NCBI GenBank assembly: GCA_907163375.1
Contig: CAJQUW010016171.1
Span: forward strand, 1-64,000
Direction of reading: 5' to 3'
Source: Prostheceraeus crozeri
Lineage: Eukaryota; Platyhelminthes; Polycladida; Euryleptidae
DNA: 64,000 nt
A program made the translations under genes and the position numbers. Shown here one piece after another: positions 33,322 to 43,939 of this stretch; the first letter of the stretch is position 1, and each line of letters begins with the position of its first letter. The notes under the pieces are model-generated. The model ran no database searches. It had not been told where the DNA came from and saw only the letters and a program-made list of their open reading frames with translations.

Positions 33322-34458
33322 TTGCTACATTTGGTATCCCAAGAGTTTGACATTAACTGTGTTGGTCTTTATCGTGATGACGGTTTAGCGTTTCTTCGAA
33401 ATATAACTGCGCGCCGTGCCGATATTATCAGGAAAAGATTTCATGAGATCTTCCAGGATCATGGACTACAATTGGATGTTTCATGCAACCTCAAGATTGT
33501 AAACTACCTGGATGTAACATTCAACTTAAACAATGGGACTTATAAGCCTTACCGTAAGCCAGACCAAAATGTGACTTACATCAATGCCAAATCGAACCAT
33601 CCAAAGAACATCATCAACGAAGTGCCTAACATTGTGGAAAAGAGATTATCGGAGCTATCATCGGACGAAAGTATATTCAAAGAATCGTCTGCATATTATC
33701 AAGATGTTTTGAACCGAAATGGATATGCACACCAACTTGTATATCAAAAGAAGCCAAGCGCAGATGTGACAAGGCAGAAGAAGAAAAGGAAGCGGGCCAT
33801 TATTTGGTTTAATCCGCCCTTTAGTAAGAATGTTGCAACGAACATCGGCAGACATTTTTTGACTCTCATTGGTAAGCATTTCTCACCGGGTCACAAATTC
33901 TCAAAGATTTTTAACCGGAATACTTTGAAGCTGAGTTACAGCTCCATGCCCAATGTAAAGAGGATAATAAATGGTCACAACAAAAGTGTTTTGCAGAAAG
34001 GAGAAGTCAAAAAGAAAACTTGCAATTGTACAAATAAAGAAAATTGTCCTCTCGGAAACGAGTGCCTGTCAGATAACATCGTGTACTCAGCGGTAATAGC
34101 ATGTGAAGATCCGAATTATACTGAAAGAGAATACATCGGGATAAGTGAAGGCAGTTTCAAATTGAGGTACGCAAATCATAAGAAATCGTTCAACCATGCA
34201 AAGTATAAAAATGAAACGCAATTATCCAAAGAATACTGGAAGCTCAAGGAAAGAAACAATACCCCAAAAATTACTTGGAAAATCGTCAAAAAATGTAAAC
34301 CCTACAGGCCAGGACATTCGAAGTGTTATTTATGTTCTTATGAAAAGTACTACATTTTGAGAAGCAGAGACAAAAATCTTCTTAACAGCAGAAGTGAACT
34401 GGTGTCAAAGTGTAGGCACAAAAACAAATATTTGCTTTGCAACTTCAGAATGACGTGA
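33322..34458 (+). CDS. PLE D RT motif C onward and GIY-YIG endonuclease
   Basis: 378 residues, frame open upstream to the (TA)n border. Motifs: CVGLYRDDGLAF (RT motif C, YRDD), NYLDVTFNL (D/E), RKPDQNVTYINAKSNHP, RLSELSSDESIF, RKRAIIWFNPPFS, then a Cys-rich CNCTNKENCPLGNEC. GIY-YIG follows as REYIGISEGSFKLRYANHKKSF, with NETQLSKEYWKLK, a CKPY-x-PGHSKCYLC cluster and SELVSKCRHKNKYLL. RT motifs A and B are lost. The frame is uninterrupted. The fragments at 411-903 and 57936-58494 resemble this family. Confidence 0.87.
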   Translation: MLHLVSQEFDINCVGLYRDDGLAFLRNITARRADIIRKRFHEIFQDHGLQLDVSCNLKIVNYLDVTFNLNNGTYKPYRKPDQNVTYINAKSNHPKNIINEVPNIVEKRLSELSSDESIFKESSAYYQDVLNRNGYAHQLVYQKKPSADVTRQKKKRKRAIIWFNPPFSKNVATNIGRHFLTLIGKHFSPGHKFSKIFNRNTLKLSYSSMPNVKRIINGHNKSVLQKGEVKKKTCNCTNKENCPLGNECLSDNIVYSAVIACEDPNYTEREYIGISEGSFKLRYANHKKSFNHAKYKNETQLSKEYWKLKERNNTPKITWKIVKKCKPYRPGHSKCYLCSYEKYYILRSRDKNLLNSRSELVSKCRHKNKYLLCNFRMT

Positions 34459-34578
34459 TGCACAGTGCATGCTTTAAGTACATTTCATAGCTTTCTATCT
34501 TTCCTTACTTTAATTTGATTGATGTACTCTGATTAATGTTATCGGTATTGCTGCAAGAATTTTGGCTGTATGAAATTC

Positions 34579-34628
34579 ATTCGGCTGATGATTGTGTCAA
34601 TAGACGCATGAAACTCGGAGTACCGAAT
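34579..34628 (+). ncRNA. Canonical hammerhead ribozyme 3' of PLE D
   Basis: Stem I AUUCGG (34579-34584) pairs with CCGAAU (34623-34628), 6 bp. The invariant core CUGAUGA is at 34585-34591. Stem II is UGUGUC-AAUA-GACGCA with one G.U wobble. GAA at 34610-34612 is followed by stem III ACU-CGG-AGU and A as cleavage-site base at 34622. It is in the same strand as the PLE and about 120 bp after the stop. PLEs are known carriers of hammerheads. Confidence 0.88.
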
Positions 34629-34660
34629 TGGATGGTTTTTCTTCATAAAACTAATTCGAT

Positions 34661-34689
34661 TATATATATATATATAATATATATATATA
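34661..34689. repeat. (TA)n tract
   Basis: TA microsatellite between PLE D and the Tc1 element; its last TA serves as one Tc1 target copy. Confidence 0.93.
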
Positions 34690-36089
34690 CTCATTGACAA
34701 AATTTTTGAAACATTTACTTCTTTAACTTCTTTCATTTTTGACTGGTATATATACATGTATGTATGATACCTTGATAATTTAGTCACAATCTCCACCAAA
34801 TCGCTAGCACAGAAAAACAACGCATGTAGCAGATTCAACTTATATAGCGCGTGTGCCCCCCTCTAGATCCAATACATTCAGTAATCCGAGATGGCATGGA
34901 TTCACAAAGTTTCTGAATGAAGGATGTTTCAAGGAGAAGCCACTGCTCTGTCAGTCTTTCAGAGAGAATCTTCAGGGACACTGGTGGAAGTGAATAGCGG
35001 TCTCTCACTCGCCGCCCAAGCTCGTCCCAGACTTGTTCAATGGGTGACAAGTCAGGTGAGCGTGCAGGCCAGTCAAGGGTTTGAATGTTCAATCTCCTAA
35101 CAGTGGCAATGACAGCCGAGGAGCGATGTGGTCTTGCGTTGTCGTCTTGGAAGACGAGATCCTCCACCCTGACCACTGGGGCAACAACAGGAAGCACAAT
35201 TTTATTGAGATACCTCTCTCCAGTCAACGTGCCTTTGATGATGACTGCTGTCGTTCGTCCGCCATGCCAAATGCCACCCCACAGCATAACACTTCCACCA
35301 CCATATCTGTCGTGTTCTTTAATACAGCATGGGGCAAAGCGTTCACCTGGAAGATGATGCACTCTGACACGACCGTCATTGAAATCCAGAGTGAATCTCG
35401 ATTCATCGGTCCACAAGACTTTCTGCCAGTGATGGTCATTCCATGAGCGATGGGCATCACACCAGGCAACTCGTCTTCTGCGGTGCTCAAAACTCAATGG
35501 AATTAGGACAGCTGGTCGTCACAATTAAATTCCAGCTTCTCGCAATCTTCGGTAAGCCGTTCGAACGCTATAGTCTATATTTGAGGCACTCTTCCAGTGT
35601 ACGACTAGCTTTGGGACTGACACAAATCTATTCCTCTTTGCAGCTAAAACTAGACGTGCGTCTGTCCTTCCTGCAGACTTTCTTGGTCGACCAGATCCCT
35701 TCTTCTTTTTAACATCTCCTTCTGCTTTCCATCGACACCACCACCTCCAAACAACGACTCTCGATAGTTGCAGCTCTTCGGTAACACTCGCACAACTTCT
35801 ACCACAACGAATCATTCCAATAGCCATACCTCTGGCAAACTGATCGTGTGCCATTTTATTTTACAAAAGCTGGATTTCAGTTCACGTTTATGTTCAATTT
35901 GTAAAAGCAATTGTGACAGTTGTATCGATATCAAAATTTGAAATTTGACCACCATAGATCTTTCTCCATTCTCTAATGTGTTGAATGGTAATACATAGAA
36001 AGCGAGATATTGCATCATACCTAAGAAAAAAATGAAACAAACTTCAATTCAAGCCAATGATAGTTTGGTTCATTAATTATGTCAGCGAG
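34690..36089 (-). mobile_element. Tc1-like element, 1.4 kb
   Basis: Ends CTCATTGACAAAATTTTTGAA (34690 on) and, on the other strand from 36089, CTCGCTGACATAATTAATGAA, each preceded by TA (34688-34689 and 36090-36091). One degraded DD34E transposase lies inside. Confidence 0.85.
34835..35854 (-). pseudogene. Tc1-type DDE transposase with two in-frame stops
   Basis: Minus strand. The N-terminal part (35854-35525) has paired HTH features (RGMAIGMIRCGRSCASVTEEL, GSGRPRKS, the GRPR hinge). Two in-frame stops follow (TAA and TGA within REAGI-stop-L-stop-RPAV), after which the same frame runs to 34835. Catalytic core: VLWTDESRF, VMLWGGI, VFQDDNARPH and WPARSPDLSPIEQVWDELGRR, giving the D, D and E of a DD34E enzyme. 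Full length is about 340 codons, as usual for Tc1. The two nonsense codons inactivate it. Confidence 0.88.
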
Positions 36090-36098
36090 TATAGTTTT

Positions 36099-36759
36099 TC
36101 ATACTCTCTCGTTGTGACCTAGAGTTCCAAACCTACCAATACTTGAAAACGTTGTTGCGTGTTCAGCTAGCACTCCAATTTTTGCATTGAAGTCTCCCAT
36201 CACCATGGTATAGAATGCTTTGTCTTTATCAATCGCTTGTAGAATTGTATCGTAAACTTCCTCAACATCCTCGTCTTCGTAATTTGTCGTGGGCAAATAT
36301 GCCTGTACGATTTTCAGTTCATGTAGTCTATTTATGCGGATCCTTAAACTCGAAACTCTGTCACTTAGGAATTCGAAGCTTGATATTCTGTTGACCATTG
36401 ACCTGTTGACGGTGAACCCGGTTCCACTGCCTCCACGACCATTGTCTTTGGAAATAAACAATGCGCTTTCTGATTTCAAAAACCAACGCCGTATCTTCTC
36501 TTCTTAGTTCCGCTAGACCGATGATATGCCATTTCAGCGTCTTGAGTTCTTCTTCCAGCTCTGAAACTCTGTCTTCTCCATTTAAACTCCTGCTATTGAA
36601 GGTATCTATGTAGATCCGGTGATTCTTAGCACCCTCTGTCCTCCCTATCGGAAGACTGCCGGGAACTGAGGGCCGATTTCGAGGTTGATTCATATAATGT
36701 AGGTTATGAGCATATCCACCACGCTTCCTCATGAAGGGTTGGTGGGGGTTTGGAGTCAC
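36099..36759 (-). pseudogene. LINE APE endonuclease fragment
   Basis: Two overlapping frames (36361-36759 and 36099-36479) together show IYIDTFNSRSLN, WHIIGLAELRRED (catalytic Glu), GRGGSGTGFTVNRSM, LKIVQAYLPTTN and TMVMGDFNAKIG (catalytic GDFN). The style resembles RTE-like endonucleases also seen in craniofacial-development-protein-2-like sequences. A frameshift lies near 36470. RT is missing; the sequence stops at GHNERV beside the Tc1 border. Confidence 0.75.
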
Positions 36760-37158
36760 AGTTTTTCTTCTGCTGGGTGTTTTTGCCTAAAAAGAGGGTG
36801 GCTCATAACACCTCCTAAAATGGTGAATTCGTCTCTATTCCTCTAACTTCCTCTAACTTCTAAACTTCCTCTACAACACAGTGAAACGGATATTATTGGA
36901 AAATAACACACGGAACCTTGTGTTTGTGTTCATAGCTAGTGATAAGGTTAAAAATTTGATCCTAGAGCGGAACTGGTGGTCTCTATAACCCCGTAAACTC
37001 AGGTGTCCCATAACACCCCGCTCTCCCCTACTCTTCACAGTAGCACCTCTGTTACACAAGATGTCTTAATTCAATCTATTTTATCAGGCGAACATTATGA
37101 AGTTGCTCACAAGTGCTCATCGGAAAAACAGATCTGTTAATATCAAGCTGTTAATATC
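36760..37158. other. Non-coding stretch
   Basis: Contains an imperfect CCTCTAACTT repeat near 36838-36870. Nothing else seen. Confidence 0.5.
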
Positions 37159-37413
37159 TTAATACCACGTTTCAACAATGCACAAAATGTCAGGTGAAAT
37201 TTCGTTGATCAAAATTTGAATTTCATCGAGTTTATTTTTCATCGAACGGACATTCATAACAGCTACGTGCTGATAGTAGAGCAAGCATTTCTTTCTGTCT
37301 GTTAGAAAAGTTCTAATGGTCTTTTCCTGGAGAAGCAGTAGCAAATAAGATTCTTCTAGAATCGACGAAGCTTGTAGAAATCTTTTTCGAAAATTTTTCA
37401 CCATATTGTCCAT
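37159..37413 (-). pseudogene. LINE endonuclease start, short fragment
   Basis: The C-terminal 40 residues, VMNVRSMKNKLDEIQIL then SPDILCIVETWY, match the beginning of APE endonucleases of jockey/CR1-type LINEs (N-x-R-S-x-x-K, then ETW). Everything downstream is missing. Confidence 0.6.
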
Positions 37414-38459
37414 AGCCTAGTCGTCGACAAAAAGAGAGCCTTTGCGAATGAAAACCCCTTTGAAAACTGATGAACTATATTCCACATGTAAGCCATAAAC
37501 CAGAACCTCATGGGCGACGACCACTCAATTGATCACATTCTCTCAATCTATCTTCTAGGAAGATGCTCAACATCGCACAAAGAGCCGCTGCATGATGCAT
37601 GATGCACTATCTTGCTGGTAAATCCACTGAGTGCTGCTTCAATTTAGAAAGTGTAAAACATAGAGTAATTGGTGTAAAATCACTCTTGATCGCAAGACTT
37701 CACAATTACGATCACAATTACGTGCTGCCCTCAAAAGTGGAAATATTTTATTTCACCTTGTCTTGATGCAGGTCCATGCCCGAACAGTCAGCGTTGATGC
37801 TTTGCCAAGTTTCTCTTTTTGAAATTAGGAGTGTCTTGTGCTCTTAGATGGGCATGATGGCGGTTTATTCTGCTGCTTACACCAAAGAAACACATTAGAA
37901 ATTTTATGCGCAAAGCAATATAACTTTTGTATGCATGCAAGGCAAAGTGGCAATACCCTAAGCTGCTTTCAATGTAAATTTCTATCAATGCTTGATTTAT
38001 TTCGGCTTTGTAGTCATGGAAGTGTCTTTTATCTTGCTCTTCTTCTGTGTTTGAATTCCGAATAATGGGATGTTGGTGATATATTGCAACAGTCTCAGCA
38101 TTTCAGATTTATAATCAAGTCACTCATGTATTTGCTGCCAAATTATTCCCTTTCACCCAGTATGATGATGCTGGTTACATTGTACTGCTGTATTGCACAC
38201 AAGCATTAATTAGAATCATCAAGCTCAAGACTAAGTGTTTGCCAGTATACAGTACGCCTACACAGCTGGATGTTATTTTTTGATAAGATAGCATCTTCCT
38301 TAAGCATACATAGTGCCAATTAGTTGTTTTATGTCGCTAATTGCACACTTAGATCGACTCAAATCAATGTAACCTCAGCATACGTTATCTGACACTTTCT
38401 CATGCTTTCATGTTGTAAAAGAAGAATCAAGTTGTTGATAATTATTGACTCCATCCAAA
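37414..38459. other. Non-coding stretch upstream of the ShKT gene
   Basis: No coding feature. TTATCTGACACTTTC at 38386-38400 resembles the sequence upstream of the paralogous exon at 3945. No convincing core promoter element was identified. Confidence 0.4.
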
Positions 38460-38502
38460 ATGACTCTCTTGAAATTACTTTTCACTGTTATTGCCGCATG
38501 TC
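38460..38502 (+). CDS. ShKT-domain secreted protein, exon 1 (signal peptide)
   Basis: ATG followed by a basic-then-hydrophobic segment (MTLLKLLFTVIAAC), one extra base, then the consensus donor GTAAGT at 38503-38508. The phase-1 end fits the phase of the acceptor at 48453, where the hydrophobic stretch continues and ends in a plausible signal-cleavage context (HASEAQ). It resembles the exon at 3945-3984. The intron to the next exon is about 9.95 kb and is filled with transposons. The link across that distance is inferred from phase and signal-peptide continuity. Confidence 0.6.
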
Positions 38503-38800
38503 GTAAGTTTACATAATTTCCATCATTATTTAGTGACTATGCATAATCCAGAGGTGGGCAACCAAGTTGTGATTTTGAAAGGCAGTATTAGGCCTAAATT
38601 TATTTTATTGCTTACTTTTAAGTGTACGCAGGGGTTGCTGTACCGTATACGTGTATACATGTAGTGGTCATACTCATATTACACAGCAAAATTCTACATG
38701 CAAATGTATACAGCAGTATTCAGCGCAGATAATTTGTTAATATTTTGGAATGATAATTTGCATTCTACAACTCAAGCGAGCATTAAAGGGCGAATAGTCC

Positions 38801-41800
38801 TATTATTTATTTATTTATTTCGATAAAATGACTACAGCTTTCGCCAGTTACAGTCACTTTTAAAAAAAATTGAAGTTGAAATGAAAATAATATAGTCAGA
38901 GGAATGAATTTTAAAAACAACATCCGCATCATGTAAAACGTGTCTTTATGATGCGCTTGAATCTTGCGTGATTGAAGTCAAATAAGTCGATGTCAGAAAT
39001 GCAGCCGAGCGTCGTGATTGTTCGAGGAATAAAGTCATGCTTCCGAATCAGAAGACCACGGTGCGATTCGTAGGTGAGAACATTGGTATGTCTCGTTCTC
39101 CGATTTGGTAATTTGAAGCTGATGGAGGACACAAGAAAAGGACAATTTACATGACTGTGAAGAACCTTATGTAAAAATATGAAGTCAAAGATGCTTCGTC
39201 TATTCTCCAAAGTCGTAAGTCCAAAAGATTTGCAGTGATCAGCATACAGTTGACTGCTGTACATGATTCTTCTATGAAAACATAATTCTTTAACAAAAAC
39301 CTTTTGAACTCTTTCGATTCTTTCTTTCATATATTTCGCTTCCGGCGACCAAATAGGCGAACAATAGTCCAAAGATGACCGCACAAGCGAATTGTATAAT
39401 TTCTTTAATAGATCCACATCTTTGAAAGGCTTCAACGTTCGCCTTACGAACCCCAGCATTCGAAAAGCCTTTTTGAGTATGTGATTGATGTGAGTCGAAA
39501 AACACATGTTATAAGAAAAATAAACTCCCAGATCTTTCATATGACTCACTCGGCTCAGAATAATGTCACCGATGACATAATCATAGTCCACATTTCGGGA
39601 TCGTTTCAGTGAAAAGTTCAAGAAAAAACATTTGCCAATATTTAATGACATCTTCCACTTGGAGCACCAATGTACTAGACAGTTCAAAGCATTTTGCAGA
39701 TCCTGACAATCACTTTCAGCAGAAACACGCTTAAAAAGCTTCAAGTCGTCAGCAAACATCAACGATTCGCATGAACGAAGAGAAGACGGAATATCATTGA
39801 TAAACATGAGAAATAGGGATGGTCCAAGGATGGACCCTTGGGGGACGCCTGATGTGACGAGAGTCCACTCCGATTCTTGCCCGCAGACGACAACTCGCTG
39901 AAATCTGTCGCGAAGGTAGCTTTCGAACCAGCGTAAACATGACCCAGCAATTCCAAATTGGTTCGATAGCTTCAATAGCAGATAGTTGTGACACACAGAA
40001 TCGAAGGCTTTATTAAAATCCGTGTAAATAGAATGAACCTGGACTCCATCGTCAAGGGCACATGTTATGAATTCTTTGTAACATGTCAAGTTGCTCAAGG
40101 TTGATCTGTTCGGAACGAAGCCATGCTGCTCATTGCATATTAGTTCCTTCAGATGAAAACGAAGGTACTTATTCACAATTCGTTCGAACAGTTTACTTAT
40201 GACAGGTTGTATTGCAATTGGGCGGTAGGATTCCACATTGGTTTTGTCACCCTTCTTTTTGTAAAGAGGAAATACGTTGTTGCGCTTCAACAACTGTGGG
40301 TATTCTCCATTGGATGTAGATATATTGAATATGGTTGCCAAAGGAGCACACAATTGTTCAACGCAACGGATAAGAAAAATTGCTGAAACATTGCCATAAC
40401 CACTAGCTGAGTTCGGGCTTAGTCTCAGGATTTCCCTTTTCATTTCCTCTGGAGAGATTGTGGGCAATTGGAATAAGGGAGCATCGTGGAAGCAACAACT
40501 TGGACGTTCAGCAGTACTGTGAATCGCAAATATAGATTCAAAGTACTTTGCGAAAGCTTGTGCAATGTCATGAAAACCGAAATGTTGATGGCCATTATGG
40601 TTTATAACTTTTGGCAGCGATGATGACGTCCTCTGGGACTTGACATACGTCCAAAATCTTTTTGGGTTATTTTTGATGTCTTCTCCTACATTCTTTACAA
40701 ATTCAGCATGGCGAGAATTTTGCATCAGCTTGACTTCCTTGCGTAATTGGCAAAAGTTCTTGAAAGCATCTGAGGTTTTATCCCTTCCACTCTTGATGAA
40801 TTGCTTTCGAGCTCTTTCCTTCTCCTTAACAAGAGAAATAAGATCACGGTCGTACCAATGAGGGAATTTTGAACTGTTATATTTCACAAGAGGTACACAG
40901 TCAGCTATTATAGCGAATATGACATCATAAAAATTTGATAGAGATTCGTTCACATTATCATAACAAATTAAACTGCTCCAGCAAACTAAAGTAAGCATCT
41001 TTTGAATTATATCAAAGTTAGCCTTTTTGAAGTTGTAGGTACTTCTGTGACATGGATCAGCACTTTTTGTTACCGGAGATTCCACCCTAACATCCAATGC
41101 CTGGTGGGTAGAGGAACATGGATTTGTCGAATGGCTTATCGCAACAGGCTTGCTATTGGTGAGCACAAGATCAAGCGGCTTGTTGTGGCATGAATTCAAG
41201 GCATTGTGCTGCCGCAACTCACAACTGTTCATCATATCCAAGAAACGTGCAGTTTTGCGAGAGACGGAGGATGAATTTACACAGGATGCGTAATTGTTAT
41301 TGTGGTTGATTTCCCAAGCAGCATCAGACATGTTGAAATCGCCTAGGACAATCACAGAATCATGCAATTTAGCAACTGATCGAACTCTTTCCAACGAGAC
41401 CTCCATTTCATCTATTGCAGAAGATGTTGAATCAGGTGGTAAATATACTGTTGCGATAAAGATGCTGCGAGAGGGGTTGTTAATCACTTCCACCCATATA
41501 ATCTCAATTGAGTTAGATTCCAAATCATCACGCCGGACTGCCGATAATTCTTTGCATGTGGCAATTAGTACACCACCACCGTCCTTCTTGCTGCTTGTGT
41601 GATGATCCCGATCTTTACGAAAAATTGTGTAATTTGAATTACATAGAATTTCTCCGTCAAAAATATTGTCATTTAACCATGTCTCTGTGATCGATAGGAC
41701 ATCATATTCTTTTGTAGAAACTGCATCGAAGTGGCTATTGAATTCATGAAGTTTTCCACGGATGCTTGTAGCGTTGAAGTAAAAAAAGCTTAGATCATGC

Positions 41801-41830
41801 TTCCCGTTGGTCATTTCAAAAATAACACGA
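38801..41830 (-). mobile_element. LINE with intact long ORF
   Basis: Minus-strand LINE in intron 1 of the ShKT gene. The 3' end is at a short AAAT-type tandem tail (38801-38820). The 5' end is near or beyond 41830; a tRNA-like sequence lies just upstream. No ORF1 was recognised, so it is either lost or absent. Confidence 0.8.
38929..41814 (-). CDS. LINE ORF2: APE endonuclease and reverse transcriptase, uninterrupted
   Basis: 961 residues. Residues about 10-230 form the APE endonuclease: FNATSIRGK, LSITETWL (Glu), VIVLGDFNMSDAAW, KPLDLVLTNS, and SSTHQALDV in the place of the terminal SDH motif. The middle (about 240-430) includes WYDRDLISLVKEKERARKQF and PKRFWTYVKS. RT (about 480-730): SASGYGNVSA, YRPIAIQPVISKLFERI, HGFVPNRST, IYTDFNKAFDSVCHNYLL (A), SGVPQGSILGPSLFLMFIND (B), SLMFADDLKLF (C), LNIGKCFFL (D) and MKDLGVYF (E). 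The C-terminal part carries WSPEAKYMKERIERVQKVF. It belongs to the jockey/CR1 assemblage by style. No stop or frameshift, so it is the youngest-looking retroelement here; the altered SDH region may matter. Confidence 0.9.
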   Translation of the reverse strand: MTNGKHDLSFFYFNATSIRGKLHEFNSHFDAVSTKEYDVLSITETWLNDNIFDGEILCNSNYTIFRKDRDHHTSSKKDGGGVLIATCKELSAVRRDDLESNSIEIIWVEVINNPSRSIFIATVYLPPDSTSSAIDEMEVSLERVRSVAKLHDSVIVLGDFNMSDAAWEINHNNNYASCVNSSSVSRKTARFLDMMNSCELRQHNALNSCHNKPLDLVLTNSKPVAISHSTNPCSSTHQALDVRVESPVTKSADPCHRSTYNFKKANFDIIQKMLTLVCWSSLICYDNVNESLSNFYDVIFAIIADCVPLVKYNSSKFPHWYDRDLISLVKEKERARKQFIKSGRDKTSDAFKNFCQLRKEVKLMQNSRHAEFVKNVGEDIKNNPKRFWTYVKSQRTSSSLPKVINHNGHQHFGFHDIAQAFAKYFESIFAIHSTAERPSCCFHDAPLFQLPTISPEEMKREILRLSPNSASGYGNVSAIFLIRCVEQLCAPLATIFNISTSNGEYPQLLKRNNVFPLYKKKGDKTNVESYRPIAIQPVISKLFERIVNKYLRFHLKELICNEQHGFVPNRSTLSNLTCYKEFITCALDDGVQVHSIYTDFNKAFDSVCHNYLLLKLSNQFGIAGSCLRWFESYLRDRFQRVVVCGQESEWTLVTSGVPQGSILGPSLFLMFINDIPSSLRSCESLMFADDLKLFKRVSAESDCQDLQNALNCLVHWCSKWKMSLNIGKCFFLNFSLKRSRNVDYDYVIGDIILSRVSHMKDLGVYFSYNMCFSTHINHILKKAFRMLGFVRRTLKPFKDVDLLKKLYNSLVRSSLDYCSPIWSPEAKYMKERIERVQKVFVKELCFHRRIMYSSQLYADHCKSFGLTTLENRRSIFDFIFLHKVLHSHVNCPFLVSSISFKLPNRRTRHTNVLTYESHRGLLIRKHDFIPRTITTLGCISDIDLFDFNHARFKRIIKTRFT

Positions 41831-41862
41831 AATGGTTGTCAATTCACCGGTGAACAAAAAGA

Positions 41863-41941
41863 CAGGTGCGGATTTGAACCCAGTAACCTCCGATGCAATG
41901 ACCCAGCAGAGAGCTAGACGATACCAATGCACCAGCGGATC
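41863..41941 (-). repeat. tRNA-like sequence (degenerate pol III promoter)
   Basis: Minus strand: A-box-like TGGTGCATTGG and B-box GGTTCAAATCC at tRNA-like spacing. The T stem does not pair fully, so a functional tRNA is unlikely. A tRNA-derived SINE head or old tRNA pseudogene is more probable. It lies about 50 bp upstream of the LINE ORF. Confidence 0.5.
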
Positions 41942-43134
41942 ACTGCTGCCATGGAGGTGACAAGAATATCTTATTCCTGGAGAGAAGAAGCCGGGTGCAA
42001 TAGCGGCACTCGAAGCCGGAAGTGAATTGATACAAGTATCACAAAAGCACTTATGTCGACTTTTCTGAGCACTGCGATGTCCCACGGAGATGAATTATAG
42101 ATCAAAACGTAAATGAAGCGATGAGCCGTCGAATGATACCATTTTCGAATCAGATGACTGGTAGAACAGGAAATAATCCAAGAATGCAGATTTCCAAACA
42201 GGAGCGTATGCACACACAACCGCAAGCAGACAGCGATAGTCTGTTGCAGCAGATCAAAAATGAAAAATCATGGAAGCTTTTCATTAGTGCAAATAAACGG
42301 CAATTTGACTTGTTTGGTGATGTAACTGACATTACCTTATTTCATCGAAAAACAATGGTCTGTAAGTGCAGTGCAATTATTCGCCTGAAAGCCGTGCAAG
42401 ATAAAGTTGATTGTGCTTCAATTGATCATGTTACATGTACCTACGTCACCAAAACATATACTGCTTTCAAAAAACATGCATGGACTCCACAAACGGCAAT
42501 CGTGCGCCAATGCCAATCGAGTACAAAGTACATTGGTGTAGCTGTATACGAATGAAATTCAGGAAGAATATGTGAAAAAAATGTTGGCCTGTCAAAATCA
42601 TACGGTTGGATTCCTTCATAATATGTATCCTAAATTTAAATAATTCGAATACCATGTGACTTACCATAAACTCGCACAGGCACATGATGGTCATTTTTCG
42701 CTTATGTGAGAAGATATTCATTGCGAAAAGAGCATGGCTAGATGATTCGAATGTGAATTTTTGTCCCATCATATTGCTCTTTTAGTTCTTAATAAATGGT
42801 TTCGGAAATTCTAAAGGGGATCCCTCACCCTCAGAAGCATCTCTCAAAGGTCGACGTCGGAGTGAGTCATTTTCACATCACCGATTCAAATATTTCAAAG
42901 GGCCATTTTAGATATGGGAAGTGGTGGTGGAACACCCAATATGTCCCGGCGGACTACCAAGTGGCCCGCGAGCCGCGCATCGCCTACCACATGGATAATC
43001 TAATCAATGTCGTTTTTTGATAAATTATCAGTTTCAGGCCTCTAATCATTTTTATTGCCTTCATGTATTATTTTTTTATTATACCTATATTTGTTTACGG
43101 CGCGAAAAACCCGAAGGTATCGTCGGTGTACAGC
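41942..43134. other. Unassigned stretch with two unrecognised ORFs
   Basis: A 144-codon ORF at 42121-42555 (plus) and a 74-codon ORF at 42796-43020 (plus, with RYGKWWWNTQYVPADY) show no family I can name. The second has a non-random look (Trp-rich) and could be an exon or an old element fragment. Confidence 0.3.
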
Positions 43135-43404
43135 TCAAACCACGGAACAAAACAAGGACGTCTGCCTACACCCAAGCCAGATTCCAAATGTCTTGTTTGG
43201 GTTGAGTCGAAGTCGGTTGGAGCTCAACCAGGAATTGACGTCATCAAATAACCGAGACATCTTCGTGGTCGCGGTTAAACAATCAGAAACTGGAACATCC
43301 ACGTAGAGCTGAAAGTCATCTGCGTACTGATGGAAGCGTACACCGCGGGAGGAGATGTCTAAGAGCTCGTCAGTGTATAGGTTGAATAACAATGGTAATT
43401 CCAA
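43135..43404 (-). pseudogene. LINE reverse transcriptase fragment
   Basis: About 90 codons: LLFNLYTDELLDI (end of motif B), FHQYADDFQLYV (motif C), VNSWLSSNRLRLNPNKTFGIW (motif D). CR1/jockey style. Truncated on both sides, so an isolated relic. Confidence 0.75.
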
Positions 43405-43499
43405 TTATGACAAAATTTCTGAATAATTTCGGCACTTGACAATTTCACTCAGTTGATAAGATATTTTCATAAAAGAAAGTTTTCAATCAGTTCAAGAGG

Positions 43500-43580
43500 A
43501 AAAAAGAAGGATGAATGTCCCACTGATTTATCTCCCCTACGTTCTAAAAATGGCTTAAGGTGTATAGCACGTTTGATTGA
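43500..43580. repeat. Short copy of the TTATCTCCCC dispersed repeat
   Basis: TTATCTCCCCTACGTTCTAAA at about 43530-43550 matches the reverse complement of 26538-26560. Only the core is conserved. Confidence 0.4.
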
Positions 43581-43939
43581 TCCATAAAGCTGAAGAATAA
43601 TACCTTGAATATAGAAATTTGTGAAATATCATCTCAATATTTCATCAAAATTGGTAAAGAAGTAAAAACGATGTTAAACGTGTACATAGGCCTATATAAA
43701 TGCGCTGCATACACTCCTATTACATTCTATCTACATCAGTAATGAAAAGTCCAGATAATTAATGAATGCTATACCAATGTAAAATTCTAGCAAGCTAGAT
43801 TACAACCCAATAACCTGCCTCTTTTTCTTGTACTCTCTGCGCATAAATGCATGATCTTATCATTTTTGTACATGGGATGAAAGAAAATATCATCATACCA
43901 TTGATTAATTGCGTGTCTTAGCATTAAATATTGTCTTAG

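Larger units (their letters stand above)
33282..34660 (+). mobile_element. Penelope-like element D, 5'-truncated, with 3' hammerhead
   Basis: Plus-strand PLE starting directly after (TA)n 33262-33281 with a frame reading DGAEVCELVGLFLL, i.e. just before RT motif C, and ending with a hammerhead ribozyme before (TA)n 34661-34689. Both borders touch (TA)n. Confidence 0.87.

Noticed and set aside
34690..36759. Tc1 element inserted into the LINE endonuclease fragment as a simple nested insertion
   Set aside because: The sequence on the left of the Tc1 element is PLE tail and (TA)n and does not continue the LINE, so the LINE fragment was already truncated or rearranged.
40640..41602. Plus-strand ORFs across the intact LINE
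   Set aside because: Antisense shadows of the LINE ORF2 with no recognisable motifs.
42796..43020. Exon of a glycosyltransferase (Trp-rich KWWWNTQYVPADY)
   Set aside because: The match to any family was only impressionistic; left as unassigned.
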